NCBI GenBank assembly: GCA_002402945.1
Contig: DHGV01000084.1
Coordinates: 21,160-32,281 of the forward strand
Source: Pelotomaculum sp. UBA4789
GTDB taxonomy: Bacteria > Bacillota > Desulfotomaculia > Desulfotomaculales > Pelotomaculaceae
Reading direction: 5' to 3'
DNA: 11,122 bases
The notes under the pieces were generated by a model. That model ran no database searches, had not been told where the DNA came from, and saw only the letters and a program-made list of their open reading frames with translations. Made by a program: the position numbers and the translations under genes. Below are positions 1 to 7,201 of this stretch, one piece after another (position 1 is the first letter of the stretch; the number at the start of each line of letters is the position of its first letter).

Positions 1-370
1 GATGATCGGCCCAAAGGGTCCAGGGGGCAAAAACTCCGCGGTTAACGTTACACATTACGACCGGCAAACGTCCGCCGGAAGCCATGTGTAAAACTTCGTG
101 CATATATAACAGTCCGTTGGCCGAGGTGGCTGTGAAAACACGGGCGCCGGCTGCGGATGCGGCCACGGCGGCGGCCAGGGCGCTGTGTTCGCCTTCCACC
201 GGAATGAAGCGGGCGTTCAGCTCGCCATTTTCAACCATAGCGGACAATGCTTCCATTATGCTGCTCTGGGGAGTGATCGGGTAGCCGGGCACTACGTCCA
301 CCCGGGCGCTTTTAACGGCTAGCGCGGCAGCATGGGCGCCGGTATCCATTATAACTTGCGCTGTTTTCAT
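1..370 (-). CDS. porA: 2-oxoacid:ferredoxin oxidoreductase, alpha subunit (N-terminal part, cut by window edge)
   Basis: The first 123 residues of the alpha subunit of a CoA-dependent pyruvate/2-oxoacid:ferredoxin oxidoreductase, a cytoplasmic thiamine-diphosphate iron-sulfur enzyme that oxidises a 2-oxoacid to acyl-CoA and reduces ferredoxin. Family signatures seen are GYPITPQSS (residues 29-37), the VEGEHSAL segment (about 58-65), the TATSANGLLYMHE segment (about 80-92) and a VNRGVFAP stretch near residue 110, which resembles the VNRALSAP motif of PorA-type subunits. The ATG at 368-370 lies 4 bp after the delta-subunit stop. Its ribosome binding site (GGAGGA) lies inside the end of the delta gene, so the two are translationally coupled. 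The rest of alpha, and presumably beta, lie beyond position 1. Pyruvate is favoured by the VNR...AP motif, but a 2-oxoisovalerate enzyme is not excluded. Confidence 0.9.
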   Translation of the reverse strand, partial: MKTAQVIMDTGAHAAALAVKSARVDVVPGYPITPQSSIMEALSAMVENGELNARFIPVEGEHSALAAAVAASAAGARVFTATSANGLLYMHEVLHMASGGRLPVVMCNVNRGVFAPWTLWADH

Positions 371-374
371 ACTG

Positions 375-632
375 CTACTCCTCCTTTTCCATGCTGATCG
401 CGCCGGTGGGGCATTCTTTGGCGCACACGCCGCATCCCTTGCAGTAGCGGTAATCAATAGTAATTTCATGGCGGTCAATAACCGCTTCCGGGCAATATAC
501 CCAGCATAATTGGCATTTGGTGCATTTCTTAGGGTCAACGACCGGACGGTGCGATCGCCAGGATCCGGTGTCACCGCTGGATCCCTTCATCGGCCAGGAA
601 ATGGGCCGGTAGGCTTTCGTAACTGATTTCAT
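375..632 (-). CDS. porD: 2-oxoacid:ferredoxin oxidoreductase, delta subunit (2x[4Fe-4S] ferredoxin)
   Basis: An 85-residue ferredoxin-like delta subunit that passes electrons from the catalytic subunits to external ferredoxin. Two complete CxxCxxCxxxCP cluster motifs are visible: Cys37, 40, 43, 47 and Cys64, 67, 70, 74. This is the pattern for two [4Fe-4S] clusters. The preceding GSWRSHRPVVD segment (about residues 23-33) is typical of PorD-type subunits. Length is usual for the family. Its ATG overlaps the TGA of the gamma gene in an ATGA arrangement (629-632), and the alpha gene begins 4 bp after its TAG. The gamma-delta-alpha order matches the four-subunit porGDAB-type operons known from Thermotoga and archaea. 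Substrate cannot be decided from this subunit. Confidence 0.92.
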   Translation of the reverse strand: MKSVTKAYRPISWPMKGSSGDTGSWRSHRPVVDPKKCTKCQLCWVYCPEAVIDRHEITIDYRYCKGCGVCAKECPTGAISMEKEE

Positions 633-1186
633 TTATTTCCATTCCTTTCGCTAATCTGCTTTACGGTATTATAAGCCTTGCCGGCAGCGGCCAGATTGCT
701 TTCGCCGTTTTTGCCAGGCCATTTATTCATGATGGTTTGCTCCATAATATTTTGCGGGATGTTCAGCACCCGGCACACCGCGCCAAACAGCGGAATATTG
801 ATGAAGGGTCCGTCGGCGGAAATTAATCCTGCTTCGCGGGCGATGGCGTCTGCGTCCACCTGCCAGGTAGGGTGCTTGTCCACGGCTGAGGCGTGGGGAG
901 CATTGATAATTACGGCGGCGCTCTCAGCAATGCCTTCCCTGACTGCCGCTTCGGTGAGCCTTTCGCTCATCACTACCACGTAATCCGGCATCTCGCACTG
1001 ACTGTGCGCGTGGATAGTGGTAGGAGATATACGCACTGCTGCCCGCACCGGCGCTCCACGGCGCTCCACCCCGAAGAAAGGCAAGGCCTGTCCCTGCTCA
1101 CCGTTTTCGAGAGCGGCCTGCGCCAGCAAGTGAGCCAGGGTAACGGAGCCCTGCCCGCCAAACCCGTTGATTCGTAGCTCTAACAT
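629..1186 (-). CDS. porG: 2-oxoacid:ferredoxin oxidoreductase, gamma subunit
   Basis: A 185-residue gamma subunit of the same enzyme. It begins with the family's GFGGQGSV glycine-rich motif (residues 8-15) and carries the RRGAPVRAAVRIS signature (residues 42-54). A conserved IPLFGAVCRVLNIP segment (131-144) is also typical. It is one of four chains of the oxidoreductase complex and contributes to CoA/substrate-domain packing (family knowledge). The ATG at 1184-1186 is preceded by a near-perfect AAGGAGG at 1193-1199 with a 6-nt spacer, so the start is secure. It lies 28 bp downstream of the M20 peptidase gene on the same strand, and its stop overlaps the delta start. The four genes therefore probably form one transcript. 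Confidence 0.92.
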   Translation of the reverse strand: MLELRINGFGGQGSVTLAHLLAQAALENGEQGQALPFFGVERRGAPVRAAVRISPTTIHAHSQCEMPDYVVVMSERLTEAAVREGIAESAAVIINAPHASAVDKHPTWQVDADAIAREAGLISADGPFINIPLFGAVCRVLNIPQNIMEQTIMNKWPGKNGESNLAAAGKAYNTVKQISERNGNK

Positions 1187-1214
1187 ATTGTTCCTCCTTG
1201 AATAATATAACCAT

Positions 1215-2336
1215 CTATTTGCTGCCCGCCGCGGATTTCACGATCTCCAGGAGATAGACTGCGTTGCCGCAGAGGTCATCTATCGTGATATACTCCTCGG
1301 TGGTGTGCACTTTACTCATGCCGATGCCGAGGACTGCCGTGGCAATGCCCATCTTGTTAAAAATATTGGCGTCGCTGCCGCCCCCGGTTTTTTCCAGCTT
1401 TGGCGTCAGGCCGAGTTTCTCAGCGGCTTCGCTGGCCAGCTTAACGGGCAGGTCATCTTTACCGAGATTATAATCATGGTAAAGCGTTTCTGTAACTATA
1501 TCCACCCCGGCGCCGAATTTAGCAGCAGCCTCCCTGATGGCATTGCAGATATTGTTTGTCAGGGTCTCGCGCTTCCGGACGTCCAGGCTCCTCGTTTCTC
1601 CGTCCATTGTGGCGCTGTCGGAAATAATGTTTGTGGCTTTTCCGCCTGCGATGATCCCGATGTTGCTGGTGCTCTCATCGTCAATCCGGCCTAATTTCAT
1701 TTGGGAGATAGCGTATGCGGCCACCTGAATGGCATTAATCCCATCCTCCGGGTTGATGCCGGCATGCGCCGCCCTGCCTTTAATCGTCACACCAATCTTA
1801 TCCTGCGAGGGCGCCCTGTTGATGATGGTCCCCGGCGGTCCGTGGCTGTCGAGCACAAAGCAACACTTGGCGCTGATGAGGCTGTAGTCAAGGTGCTTCG
1901 CCCCGAACAGGCCTCCTTCTTCCCAGATAGTAAAAACAACTTCCAGGCCACCGTGGCTGATGGACTGCTCCTTGATCACCCTGATGACCTCCAGGATGGC
2001 TGTGATCCCAGCCTTGTCATCCGCCCCCAGCACAGTGTCCCCGGACGAGCGGATTACCCTTCCTTCAATCACGGGCTTGACGCCCCACCCAGGCTCCACT
2101 GTGTCCATATGGGCGCAGAGCATCAAAACCGGACCGCTGTCGCTGCCGGGCAGTTTCCCGATAATGTTGCCGGTATCGGAGCCTACCGCGCGGCCAGCCC
2201 CGTCTTCCACCACTTCCAGGCCCAGGCCGGCAAGTTTTTCCTTGAGCAGGTCTGCCATCTGCCGTTCTTTTCCGGATACACTGTCGATCCTGACAAGCTC
2301 CAAAAACTCGTCGATCATCCTTTGGGAATTGACCAC
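1215..2336 (-). CDS. M20-family zinc peptidase, PepT-like
   Basis: A 373-residue cytoplasmic metallopeptidase of the M20 (peptidase T / YqjE-like) family. M20 signatures in order: HMDTV (residues 76-80; His76 zinc ligand, Asp78 catalytic), GADDKAG (104-110; Asp106 bridges the two metals), EEGG (139-142; Glu139 general base, Glu140 ligand), Asp163, the dimerisation-domain GRAAHAG motif (187-193) and C-terminal VHTTEEY with His344 as the last metal ligand. All expected metal ligands are present and the length is normal, so it should be active. The start is GTG at 2334-2336, chosen because a strong AAGGAGG lies 8 nt upstream; Met7 lacks this spacing. It is the first gene of the leftward operon with porGDA. 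This suggests a role in peptide or amino-acid catabolism. The precise substrate is unknown, and other M20 amidohydrolase activities are possible. Confidence 0.92.
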   Translation of the reverse strand: MVNSQRMIDEFLELVRIDSVSGKERQMADLLKEKLAGLGLEVVEDGAGRAVGSDTGNIIGKLPGSDSGPVLMLCAHMDTVEPGWGVKPVIEGRVIRSSGDTVLGADDKAGITAILEVIRVIKEQSISHGGLEVVFTIWEEGGLFGAKHLDYSLISAKCCFVLDSHGPPGTIINRAPSQDKIGVTIKGRAAHAGINPEDGINAIQVAAYAISQMKLGRIDDESTSNIGIIAGGKATNIISDSATMDGETRSLDVRKRETLTNNICNAIREAAAKFGAGVDIVTETLYHDYNLGKDDLPVKLASEAAEKLGLTPKLEKTGGGSDANIFNKMGIATAVLGIGMSKVHTTEEYITIDDLCGNAVYLLEIVKSAAGSK

Positions 2337-2342
2337 TACAGC

Positions 2343-2351
2343 ACCTCCTTT
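2343..2351 (-). promoter_or_regulatory. Strong ribosome binding site setting the GTG start of the M20 peptidase
   Basis: On the minus strand this reads AAAGGAGGTG, nearly fully complementary to the 16S rRNA tail. The GGAGG core (2345-2349) sits 8 nt before GTG at 2336. This supports GTG over the in-frame ATG at 2316-2318, which would be too far away. Confidence 0.8.
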
Positions 2352-2368
2352 ACCTCATTTCTTAAGAT

Positions 2369-2458
2369 GTGCGGCTAAAGCCGCACCTACTACAGGGACA
2401 GGGCTCCGTCCCGTTGTAGGGGCGGTTTTAACCGACCATTTTGTGCGGATAAATCCGC
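2369..2458. repeat. Cluster of four short palindromes (REP/BIME-like intergenic element)
   Basis: Four hairpin-forming units lie head to tail: GTGCGGCT-AA-AGCCGCAC (2369-2386, 8-bp perfect stem), a GGGAC...GTCCC stem (2395-2412), CGGTT-TT-AACCG (2423-2434) and GCGGAT-AA-ATCCGC (2445-2458). TACA/TGTA pairs flank the second unit, so larger foldback pairing is possible. All sit upstream of the M20-por operon and outside any gene. The design resembles dispersed repetitive extragenic palindromes, but whether it is repeated elsewhere in the genome cannot be seen here. An RNA-level leader structure is the alternative. Confidence 0.7.
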
Positions 2459-2571
2459 GTCTACAATTTCAGTCGTCAATCGTAAGATGTCGGACGCAAA
2501 CAAATCTCTTATTTCGACACATTTTCAGCAAATCCCTTTAGCTATACTGCTGCATAACAACTACAAAAGCT

Positions 2572-2577
2572 ATTATA
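2572..2577 (-). promoter_or_regulatory. Possible -10 element for the M20-por operon
   Basis: A perfect TATAAT on the minus strand within an AT-rich stretch, about 235 bp upstream of the M20 GTG start. No convincing -35 hexamer lies 16-18 bp further upstream, where the sequence is a TTCTTT-like run. If used, the transcript leader would include the palindrome cluster at 2369-2458. Confidence 0.25.
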
Positions 2578-2619
2578 TACCCGCGGCATTAAAAAAAGAA
2601 TTCCTTATCATAAATTATG

Positions 2620-2652
2620 AAAAGCACAAGAGAACTTAACCCTTGTGCTTTT
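2620..2652. terminator. Hairpin terminator, probably of the SLH surface-protein gene
   Basis: An 11-bp perfect inverted repeat, AAAAGCACAAG (2620-2630) and CTTGTGCTTTT (2642-2652), with an 11-nt loop. The stem ends in TTTT on both strands, so it could act bidirectionally. It lies about 75 bp after the stop of the large minus-strand gene. The T tract beyond the stem is short, so strength is uncertain. Confidence 0.6.
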
Positions 2653-2697
2653 CTAATCTAATGGAGTTTCACTCAAGCATTCAAGTGTTTAATTTTT

Positions 2698-2726
2698 GGA
2701 AGCAAAAGAACCGTCCCCCTGCTTCC
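2698..2726. repeat. 29-bp inverted-repeat element, copy 1
   Basis: GGAAGCA (2698-2704) and TGCTTCC (2720-2726) form a 7-bp perfect stem around a loop containing AAAGAACCGTCCCCC. The element directly abuts the TAA stop (2727-2729) of the surface-protein gene. A near-identical copy lies at 8763-8791. Two copies in 11 kb, both at gene 3' ends, suggest a dispersed palindromic repeat. Confidence 0.75.
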
Positions 2727-5700
2727 TTACCTGGTCAGGATGTTGTAGAGCACTTGCGCGAATTCCGCGCGTGTTGTTGTGGCGGTTGGGTACAGGCTGC
2801 TGCTGTCCCCTTCAACGATCCCTGCCTTGCTCAAGGCGGCTGCTGCTTCATGTGCCCAACCGGCAACCTGTCCGGCGTCATTGAATGCGGACAAGTCCGC
2901 GCCGTTTGCACCTGAAGGCAATTCATCTATTGCTTTTAAAGCATTGTACAGGATGACAAACATTTCCTGGCGCGTAATCTCGTTCTCCGGCGCGAACATG
3001 TTGCCGCCTACCCCGTTGACAATACCCATACCCTTAGCGGCTTGCAGGTAACCAGTGTAGTAGGTGTTGCCCGCGTCTGCAAAGTTCTGGATGTGCTCGT
3101 ACCCGTCCATGTTTTGAGCGCTGATCTGGAAGGCGTTCATGAGCAGCACCACAAATTGCGCTCTGGTTATGTTTTCTTCGGGACCGAATTTGTTCTCATC
3201 TATGCCAGCTGTGATACCGCGGGCAGCGATAAAGTCAACCGCATTTTTATACCAGGCGCCCGGCGCAACGTCTGTAAATGTTACAGGATTGTACCCAATC
3301 ACAAATTTTGAAAAGAAGGTCGTCTTAAACACAACCGCTTTCAGCTCTGCATCATATTGTCCCATCACTGTTTCCAGGGCTCCGCTTTCCACAAGGCTGT
3401 ATATAACCACTGCGTTAGGATTTTCTCCGTCCTGCAGCGCATACGGTATGGTTACTGTGGCATGCCCGCCGTTGAAGTCGGGAACCGGCGTGTCCCCGTT
3501 CATGACAGCCAGGTCATACACCGGCCTGCCATCCCGATCGGCAATCCGGTTTGCGCTGATTACCACTTCCCCGCTGCTGTCCGCTCCGGAAATGGTTTCC
3601 ACAGCCTTGCCGTCGAATACGATCTTGATAAACAAAGAGGATATCCCGAAGCCGGCATCCGTGTCAGAAGCGATCCTGGCAAGTTCTGACTGGGTTATGC
3701 TTAACCTGATCCCTTCGATCCCGGCGCCGGTGTCAAGGATTACTTCGATCATGTCGCCGTCTGAAGTCCCGCCAGTTTCTTTTGCTTTATCCAGCAGCGC
3801 GTCTGCCATTTTTTTCGTAATGGATACAGAAGCAATGCCGGATGAAACATCCGGTTCAAACGTGATGCTGTTCAAAGTGAACAGCCCGATCGTACCGGTT
3901 TCCACAGTGACTACCGGCGGTCTATAGGAACTGCCGCCGCCGGAACTGCTCCTGGCCGCCCTTCTTATGGTTATGGTGTAAGTCTTGGTGGTCACTCCGT
4001 CTGCAGCGGTTACTTCTACGGTAATGACATTGCTGCCGACATTCAAGGGCACTTCTCCGGTAGTCCCTGCTGCACCGTTTATGGTAACTGCAGCGGCGTC
4101 ATCGGAAGGCTCCGCGGTAATCGCCGCGCTATTCACGCTGTTGCCCACACTTGCGGTGTAGCTCGTGGTTTCACTGTCGAAAGCCGGTGTCAATTCTATG
4201 CCCGGTATTGAAATACCAGACAGTGATGCGTTATCTGAAAGACCGCTTGCCACCGTGAAATTCAGGACCAATGTTTCAGACGTTGCGCCGCCGGTGTCCG
4301 TCGCATAATAGTTGAGCGTGTGGCTTCCCGCAGACAGGACTCCTTCCAGCGGTGACAGCGTAATGTTGACTGTACCCGGCACAACGGCGAAATTATACGC
4401 CTGGCTTGGCGCAGCGCTGTCGATATAACTGTAAAGTTTAGTATTTGGCGTGTTTTCGTAATCCGTAACTGATACGTTGAATGGATAATTCTGGCCAAAA
4501 TATACGGTGCTGTAACTCCAGTCGGAGCTCAAAACAGGAGCCTGGTTCCCGATTGGAGTGTCATATGCATCGATGTCCATTTTGATCATCGGGCCTACAT
4601 TGCCGGCCATGTCTTTGGCTGCCATAAAGATATCCCAGGCTCCGGCTGTAAGACTGTCCAAATGCAGCGTTGCTTCCCCGTCACAGAAAATTCCGGCGCC
4701 GCCGGTATTGATTGTGGGGGTTGCGGCATCATTCTCTGTTACCTCATAGAAATACTGGGCAAATTCCTCACTCCTGACTGTTACATCCGCCTCGGAATCA
4801 GAAGTCCTGACCACACCGACGCCGAACAGCGCGGGCTGGGCGCCGTCAACCGCGTATTTCCAGCTCAGATCATCTGCCTGCCTGACAATCTGCATATGGT
4901 ATTCAGGCGGGTCAAGCACAAAATAACCATCAGGACTTGCTATCACTGCTGTAATTACTGTATCGTCTGCAGCCGCTCCGTTGCGATCATAATAGAAAAT
5001 CCCGGTGGCCTCCCCGCTCAAGCTGATGACCTGACCGGCAGAGGGAGCCAGTGTGCCGCCCTGCGCAAAGAGTTCTTCTAACGTTGTCCGCAGGTTAGCA
5101 TTAATGTCATACGAAGCTGAGGCGCCATGACTGACTGCCAGGCTACCGCCGTTAAAATTTATTCTGGGCAGAGGATTGTACTCAGAATGGTAGCCGCTGC
5201 CGATGCCGCATGCTTCAGTACCGCCATTCGAGATCACAGTTCCCTCGCTGATAGTGATCACGGTTGTGCCGTCATCATAATCGCCGATGCCCGGGCTCCT
5301 GTATCTGCCATTCGCTGTGATTGTGCCGCCTTCGATATTTATGACGCCGCCGCCATCGCCATAGCCGCCGCCGATGGCAGCCGCATATAATCCGCTGCTG
5401 GCCGTAACAGTTGTGCCCGCTCCGCGGATGGTGATTGTACCTGTGGATCCATAGCAGCCGCCGATGCCGGGACAGTCATATTTCCCGCTGGCGGTTATTG
5501 TCCCTCCATCGATGAGAATTTCGCCGTTATAGCCATCGTCACCGCTGCCGATGCCGCTGCCGCCATAATACGAGCCTTCGTTTCCTGTACTGGAGGCGTT
5601 TATTGTCCCGCCATGAATAATGATGCGGCCCACGTCACCATAGTAGCCGCTGCCGATGCCCGCTCCTTGATCAGTGCCATAGGCATTTACAATGCCCTCG

Positions 5701-7028
5701 TTGATGGTTATATCACAGCCATCAGCGTTCAGTCCGCCGCCGATGCCTGAACCGCCGCCGTACCCGCCGGTAGCATTTATATTACCGTCGTTGATCACTA
5801 TCTCCCCGCCGCTGTGGTCGTAAGCTCCACCGATGCCGGAAGCATATGCTCCGCCAAAGGCGTTCAGAGAACCTGAACCACTGACTGCCGTGCCAATATT
5901 TACAACAGCGCCATCAGCAACCTGCAGGCCGGCCATATATTCGCCGCTGCGCAGAGTATTCTCAGAACCCTCAGCAAGATCGACATTAACGACAGCAGTC
6001 CCCTGGATATCTAAAGCGCAGGCATTACTGGCGCCGCTGACATTGATATTCACATTATCAAGAACAATATTTGCCGTGACCCCTGTGTTAACCACGATTT
6101 TGTTCGCAGTGGATGCTCCTGTGCCATAAACACGAATGTCACCGTCTTCGGTAATGGTCAGCGTAGAACCGGCAAAACTCCAGCCGCTGCCAGTGCCTCT
6201 GCTGTTTTCTATATCAAATTCCCTGGCAAATTCCGGCAGTTCGGTATACATGCCGACATTGTCAAAATACGCCGTACTGAAACCTACATTATGAGCAATC
6301 AAACTCAATTCCGCCGGCGCTACCGAAGGGTGCATCGGGATATCGGAAGCCGCCAGAAAACCGTCAATGTATACATCGTAGGTTTTAGCAGTGATGTTGT
6401 TGTCTAAAGTGACACGATACCAACTGCCAACGGTATATGAACCGATAACAACCCTGTCGTCGTCATTGCCGTTTCGCACTGCAACAATTGTGCCGTCCCC
6501 TTCGAACCACACACTGGAGATTCTCGTTCCCCAGGATCCAACTCCCAAATTGCGGAGTGCTATTTCGGCATTCCTGGTAGTTGTCACAGGTTTGATGTAA
6601 GCATCGATCACAAGTTTTTCGGGCACTGAGGCCGGTAAACTCACATATTGTTCCGAGGCCCAGCTTGATACGCCTTGTAATTGAAATACCTTTCCGGTCG
6701 AACCATCAAAAGTATCGGTTGAGATAACCTTCTGGTTGGCTGTACCGGACCCATTGTATTGCAATGTAAATGTGCCCGGATAAGCGTTCTCGGCATAACT
6801 CTCAAAATCTTCATAGAATAATTCCGTTTCAAATTCCAACAATGCTAATTGAGCGGCGTAATCAACGGAGCGATATGCGGCAGAAGATACAGTATCCTCT
6901 GTCTCTTCATACACCTGATCGCGCACAGAGCCGCCCGCAGCGCCGGCGAAGGCTGACAGCAGCATTGCTCCGAACACCGCAAAAACCATTACAGCCGCCA
7001 GGATGTGTGAAAACGGTTTCTTGGGCAA
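2727..7028 (-). CDS. Large secreted SLH-domain surface protein with LamG-like, GIG-repeat and cadherin-like domains
   Basis: An exported, cell-wall-bound protein of about 1433 residues. In order: a basic start plus hydrophobic helix (about 2-28) with a cleavage-like AFAGA; a LamG/concanavalin-like domain (about 67-264); a glycine-rich beta-repeat domain (about 279-637) with eight GIG repeats; Ig-like sandwiches (about 735-930); a cadherin-like beta-sandwich (about 933-1024); a Ser/Gly linker; a domain often found ahead of SLH repeats (about 1042-1246); and three SLH domains (about 1250-1293, 1314-1359, 1380-1424) that should hold it to pyruvylated wall polymer. Start chosen: TTG at 7026-7028 with GAGGAGG 7 nt upstream. 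An in-frame ATG at 7076 lacks a ribosome site and overlaps a TATAAT. Likely carbohydrate binding or adhesion. No catalytic motif was recognised. It is divergent from the HTH gene. Confidence 0.88.
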   Translation of the reverse strand: MPKKPFSHILAAVMVFAVFGAMLLSAFAGAAGGSVRDQVYEETEDTVSSAAYRSVDYAAQLALLEFETELFYEDFESYAENAYPGTFTLQYNGSGTANQKVISTDTFDGSTGKVFQLQGVSSWASEQYVSLPASVPEKLVIDAYIKPVTTTRNAEIALRNLGVGSWGTRISSVWFEGDGTIVAVRNGNDDDRVVIGSYTVGSWYRVTLDNNITAKTYDVYIDGFLAASDIPMHPSVAPAELSLIAHNVGFSTAYFDNVGMYTELPEFAREFDIENSRGTGSGWSFAGSTLTITEDGDIRVYGTGASTANKIVVNTGVTANIVLDNVNINVSGASNACALDIQGTAVVNVDLAEGSENTLRSGEYMAGLQVADGAVVNIGTAVSGSGSLNAFGGAYASGIGGAYDHSGGEIVINDGNINATGGYGGGSGIGGGLNADGCDITINEGIVNAYGTDQGAGIGSGYYGDVGRIIIHGGTINASSTGNEGSYYGGSGIGSGDDGYNGEILIDGGTITASGKYDCPGIGGCYGSTGTITIRGAGTTVTASSGLYAAAIGGGYGDGGGVINIEGGTITANGRYRSPGIGDYDDGTTVITISEGTVISNGGTEACGIGSGYHSEYNPLPRINFNGGSLAVSHGASASYDINANLRTTLEELFAQGGTLAPSAGQVISLSGEATGIFYYDRNGAAADDTVITAVIASPDGYFVLDPPEYHMQIVRQADDLSWKYAVDGAQPALFGVGVVRTSDSEADVTVRSEEFAQYFYEVTENDAATPTINTGGAGIFCDGEATLHLDSLTAGAWDIFMAAKDMAGNVGPMIKMDIDAYDTPIGNQAPVLSSDWSYSTVYFGQNYPFNVSVTDYENTPNTKLYSYIDSAAPSQAYNFAVVPGTVNITLSPLEGVLSAGSHTLNYYATDTGGATSETLVLNFTVASGLSDNASLSGISIPGIELTPAFDSETTSYTASVGNSVNSAAITAEPSDDAAAVTINGAAGTTGEVPLNVGSNVITVEVTAADGVTTKTYTITIRRAARSSSGGGSSYRPPVVTVETGTIGLFTLNSITFEPDVSSGIASVSITKKMADALLDKAKETGGTSDGDMIEVILDTGAGIEGIRLSITQSELARIASDTDAGFGISSLFIKIVFDGKAVETISGADSSGEVVISANRIADRDGRPVYDLAVMNGDTPVPDFNGGHATVTIPYALQDGENPNAVVIYSLVESGALETVMGQYDAELKAVVFKTTFFSKFVIGYNPVTFTDVAPGAWYKNAVDFIAARGITAGIDENKFGPEENITRAQFVVLLMNAFQISAQNMDGYEHIQNFADAGNTYYTGYLQAAKGMGIVNGVGGNMFAPENEITRQEMFVILYNALKAIDELPSGANGADLSAFNDAGQVAGWAHEAAAALSKAGIVEGDSSSLYPTATTTRAEFAQVLYNILTR
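5118..5840 (-). repeat. Eight protein-level tandem repeats (about 28 residues each) in the surface protein
   Basis: Residues about 397-637 hold eight units built on a GIG-G-x(5-8)-G-I-I-I-x-GGTI-A-G pattern, for example SGIGGGLNADG, AGIGSGYYGD, PGIGGCYGSTG, AAIGGGYGDGG and PGIGDYDDG. Units are 28 to 35 residues and diverged, so this is a protein repeat and not recent DNA duplication. The pattern fits stacked beta-strand turns as in beta-helix or carbohydrate-binding surface domains of Firmicutes. The fold is inferred, not shown. Confidence 0.8.
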
Positions 7029-7042
7029 TTTTTTTCCTCCTC
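7026..7042 (-). promoter_or_regulatory. Ribosome binding site and TTG start of the surface protein
   Basis: The minus strand reads GAGGAGG (7036-7042), seven A/T nucleotides, then TTG (7026-7028). The product then starts as a canonical signal peptide (basic PKKP, then a long hydrophobic run). This spacing is optimal and decides for TTG over the upstream ATG at 7074-7076. Confidence 0.75.
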
Positions 7043-7067
7043 GTAAAAGTTCTCTGTCTTTTAATAC

Positions 7068-7073
7068 ATTATA
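7068..7073 (-). promoter_or_regulatory. Candidate -10 box (TATAAT) for the surface-protein gene
   Basis: A perfect TATAAT on the minus strand, 40 bp upstream of the TTG start. A transcript would begin near 7061, downstream of the ATG at 7076, which supports the TTG start. No good -35 lies at 17 bp. Perfect TTGACA hexamers on this strand occur at 7119-7124 and 7143-7148 but are too far away for this -10. Confidence 0.4.
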
Positions 7074-7133
7074 CATGAGACGCAGGTGTTTTTATTTTTT
7101 CTACGCGGTATTTGTCATTGTCAAATAGTTAGG

Positions 7134-7144
7134 CACGATTCGTG
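7134..7144. promoter_or_regulatory. Operator-like palindrome with TGTCA repeats in the divergent gap
   Basis: A perfect palindrome CACGA-T-TCGTG (7134-7144) is flanked by TGTCA at 7113-7117, 7119-7123 and 7143-7147. The last two sit in TGTCAA hexamers 24 bp apart. The site lies between two divergent genes and just upstream of the HTH gene's promoter-like sequence. It could be the autoregulatory site of the HTH protein. This is inferred from position and symmetry only. Confidence 0.35.
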
Positions 7145-7153
7145 TCAAAACAA

Positions 7154-7182
7154 TTGTAGGAGAACCATCACTATGGTATACT
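7154..7182 (+). promoter_or_regulatory. Candidate promoter of the HTH regulator gene (extended -10)
   Basis: TTGTAG (7154-7159), a 17-bp spacer, then TATACT (7177-7182) preceded by TGG, which makes an extended -10. The -35 is poor (three of six matches). The predicted transcript start (about 7189) falls at the ribosome binding site, so the leader would be only about 13 nt. Real use is uncertain. Confidence 0.35.
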
Positions 7183-7201
7183 TGACCAAGAGGTGACGGG
7201 A

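Noticed and set aside
1701..2378. Long plus-strand open frame opposite the M20 peptidase
   Set aside because: The minus-strand frame encodes a complete M20 enzyme with all metal ligands; the plus-strand product resembles nothing and has no ribosome site.
2369..2458. Riboswitch or T-box leader upstream of the M20 gene
   Set aside because: The structure is a row of short separate palindromes without any recognisable riboswitch core or T-box sequence.
3139..3927. 262-codon plus-strand open frame opposite the SLH protein
   Set aside because: It is a shadow of the surface-protein gene, whose product has recognisable SLH and cadherin-like domains across this stretch.
5118..5840. DNA tandem repeat or CRISPR-like array in the SLH gene
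   Set aside because: The periodicity is at protein level with diverged codons and an uninterrupted frame.
7193..7201. GTG at 7193 as the start of the HTH gene
   Set aside because: It lies within the AAGAGGTG ribosome binding site that serves the ATG at 7202.
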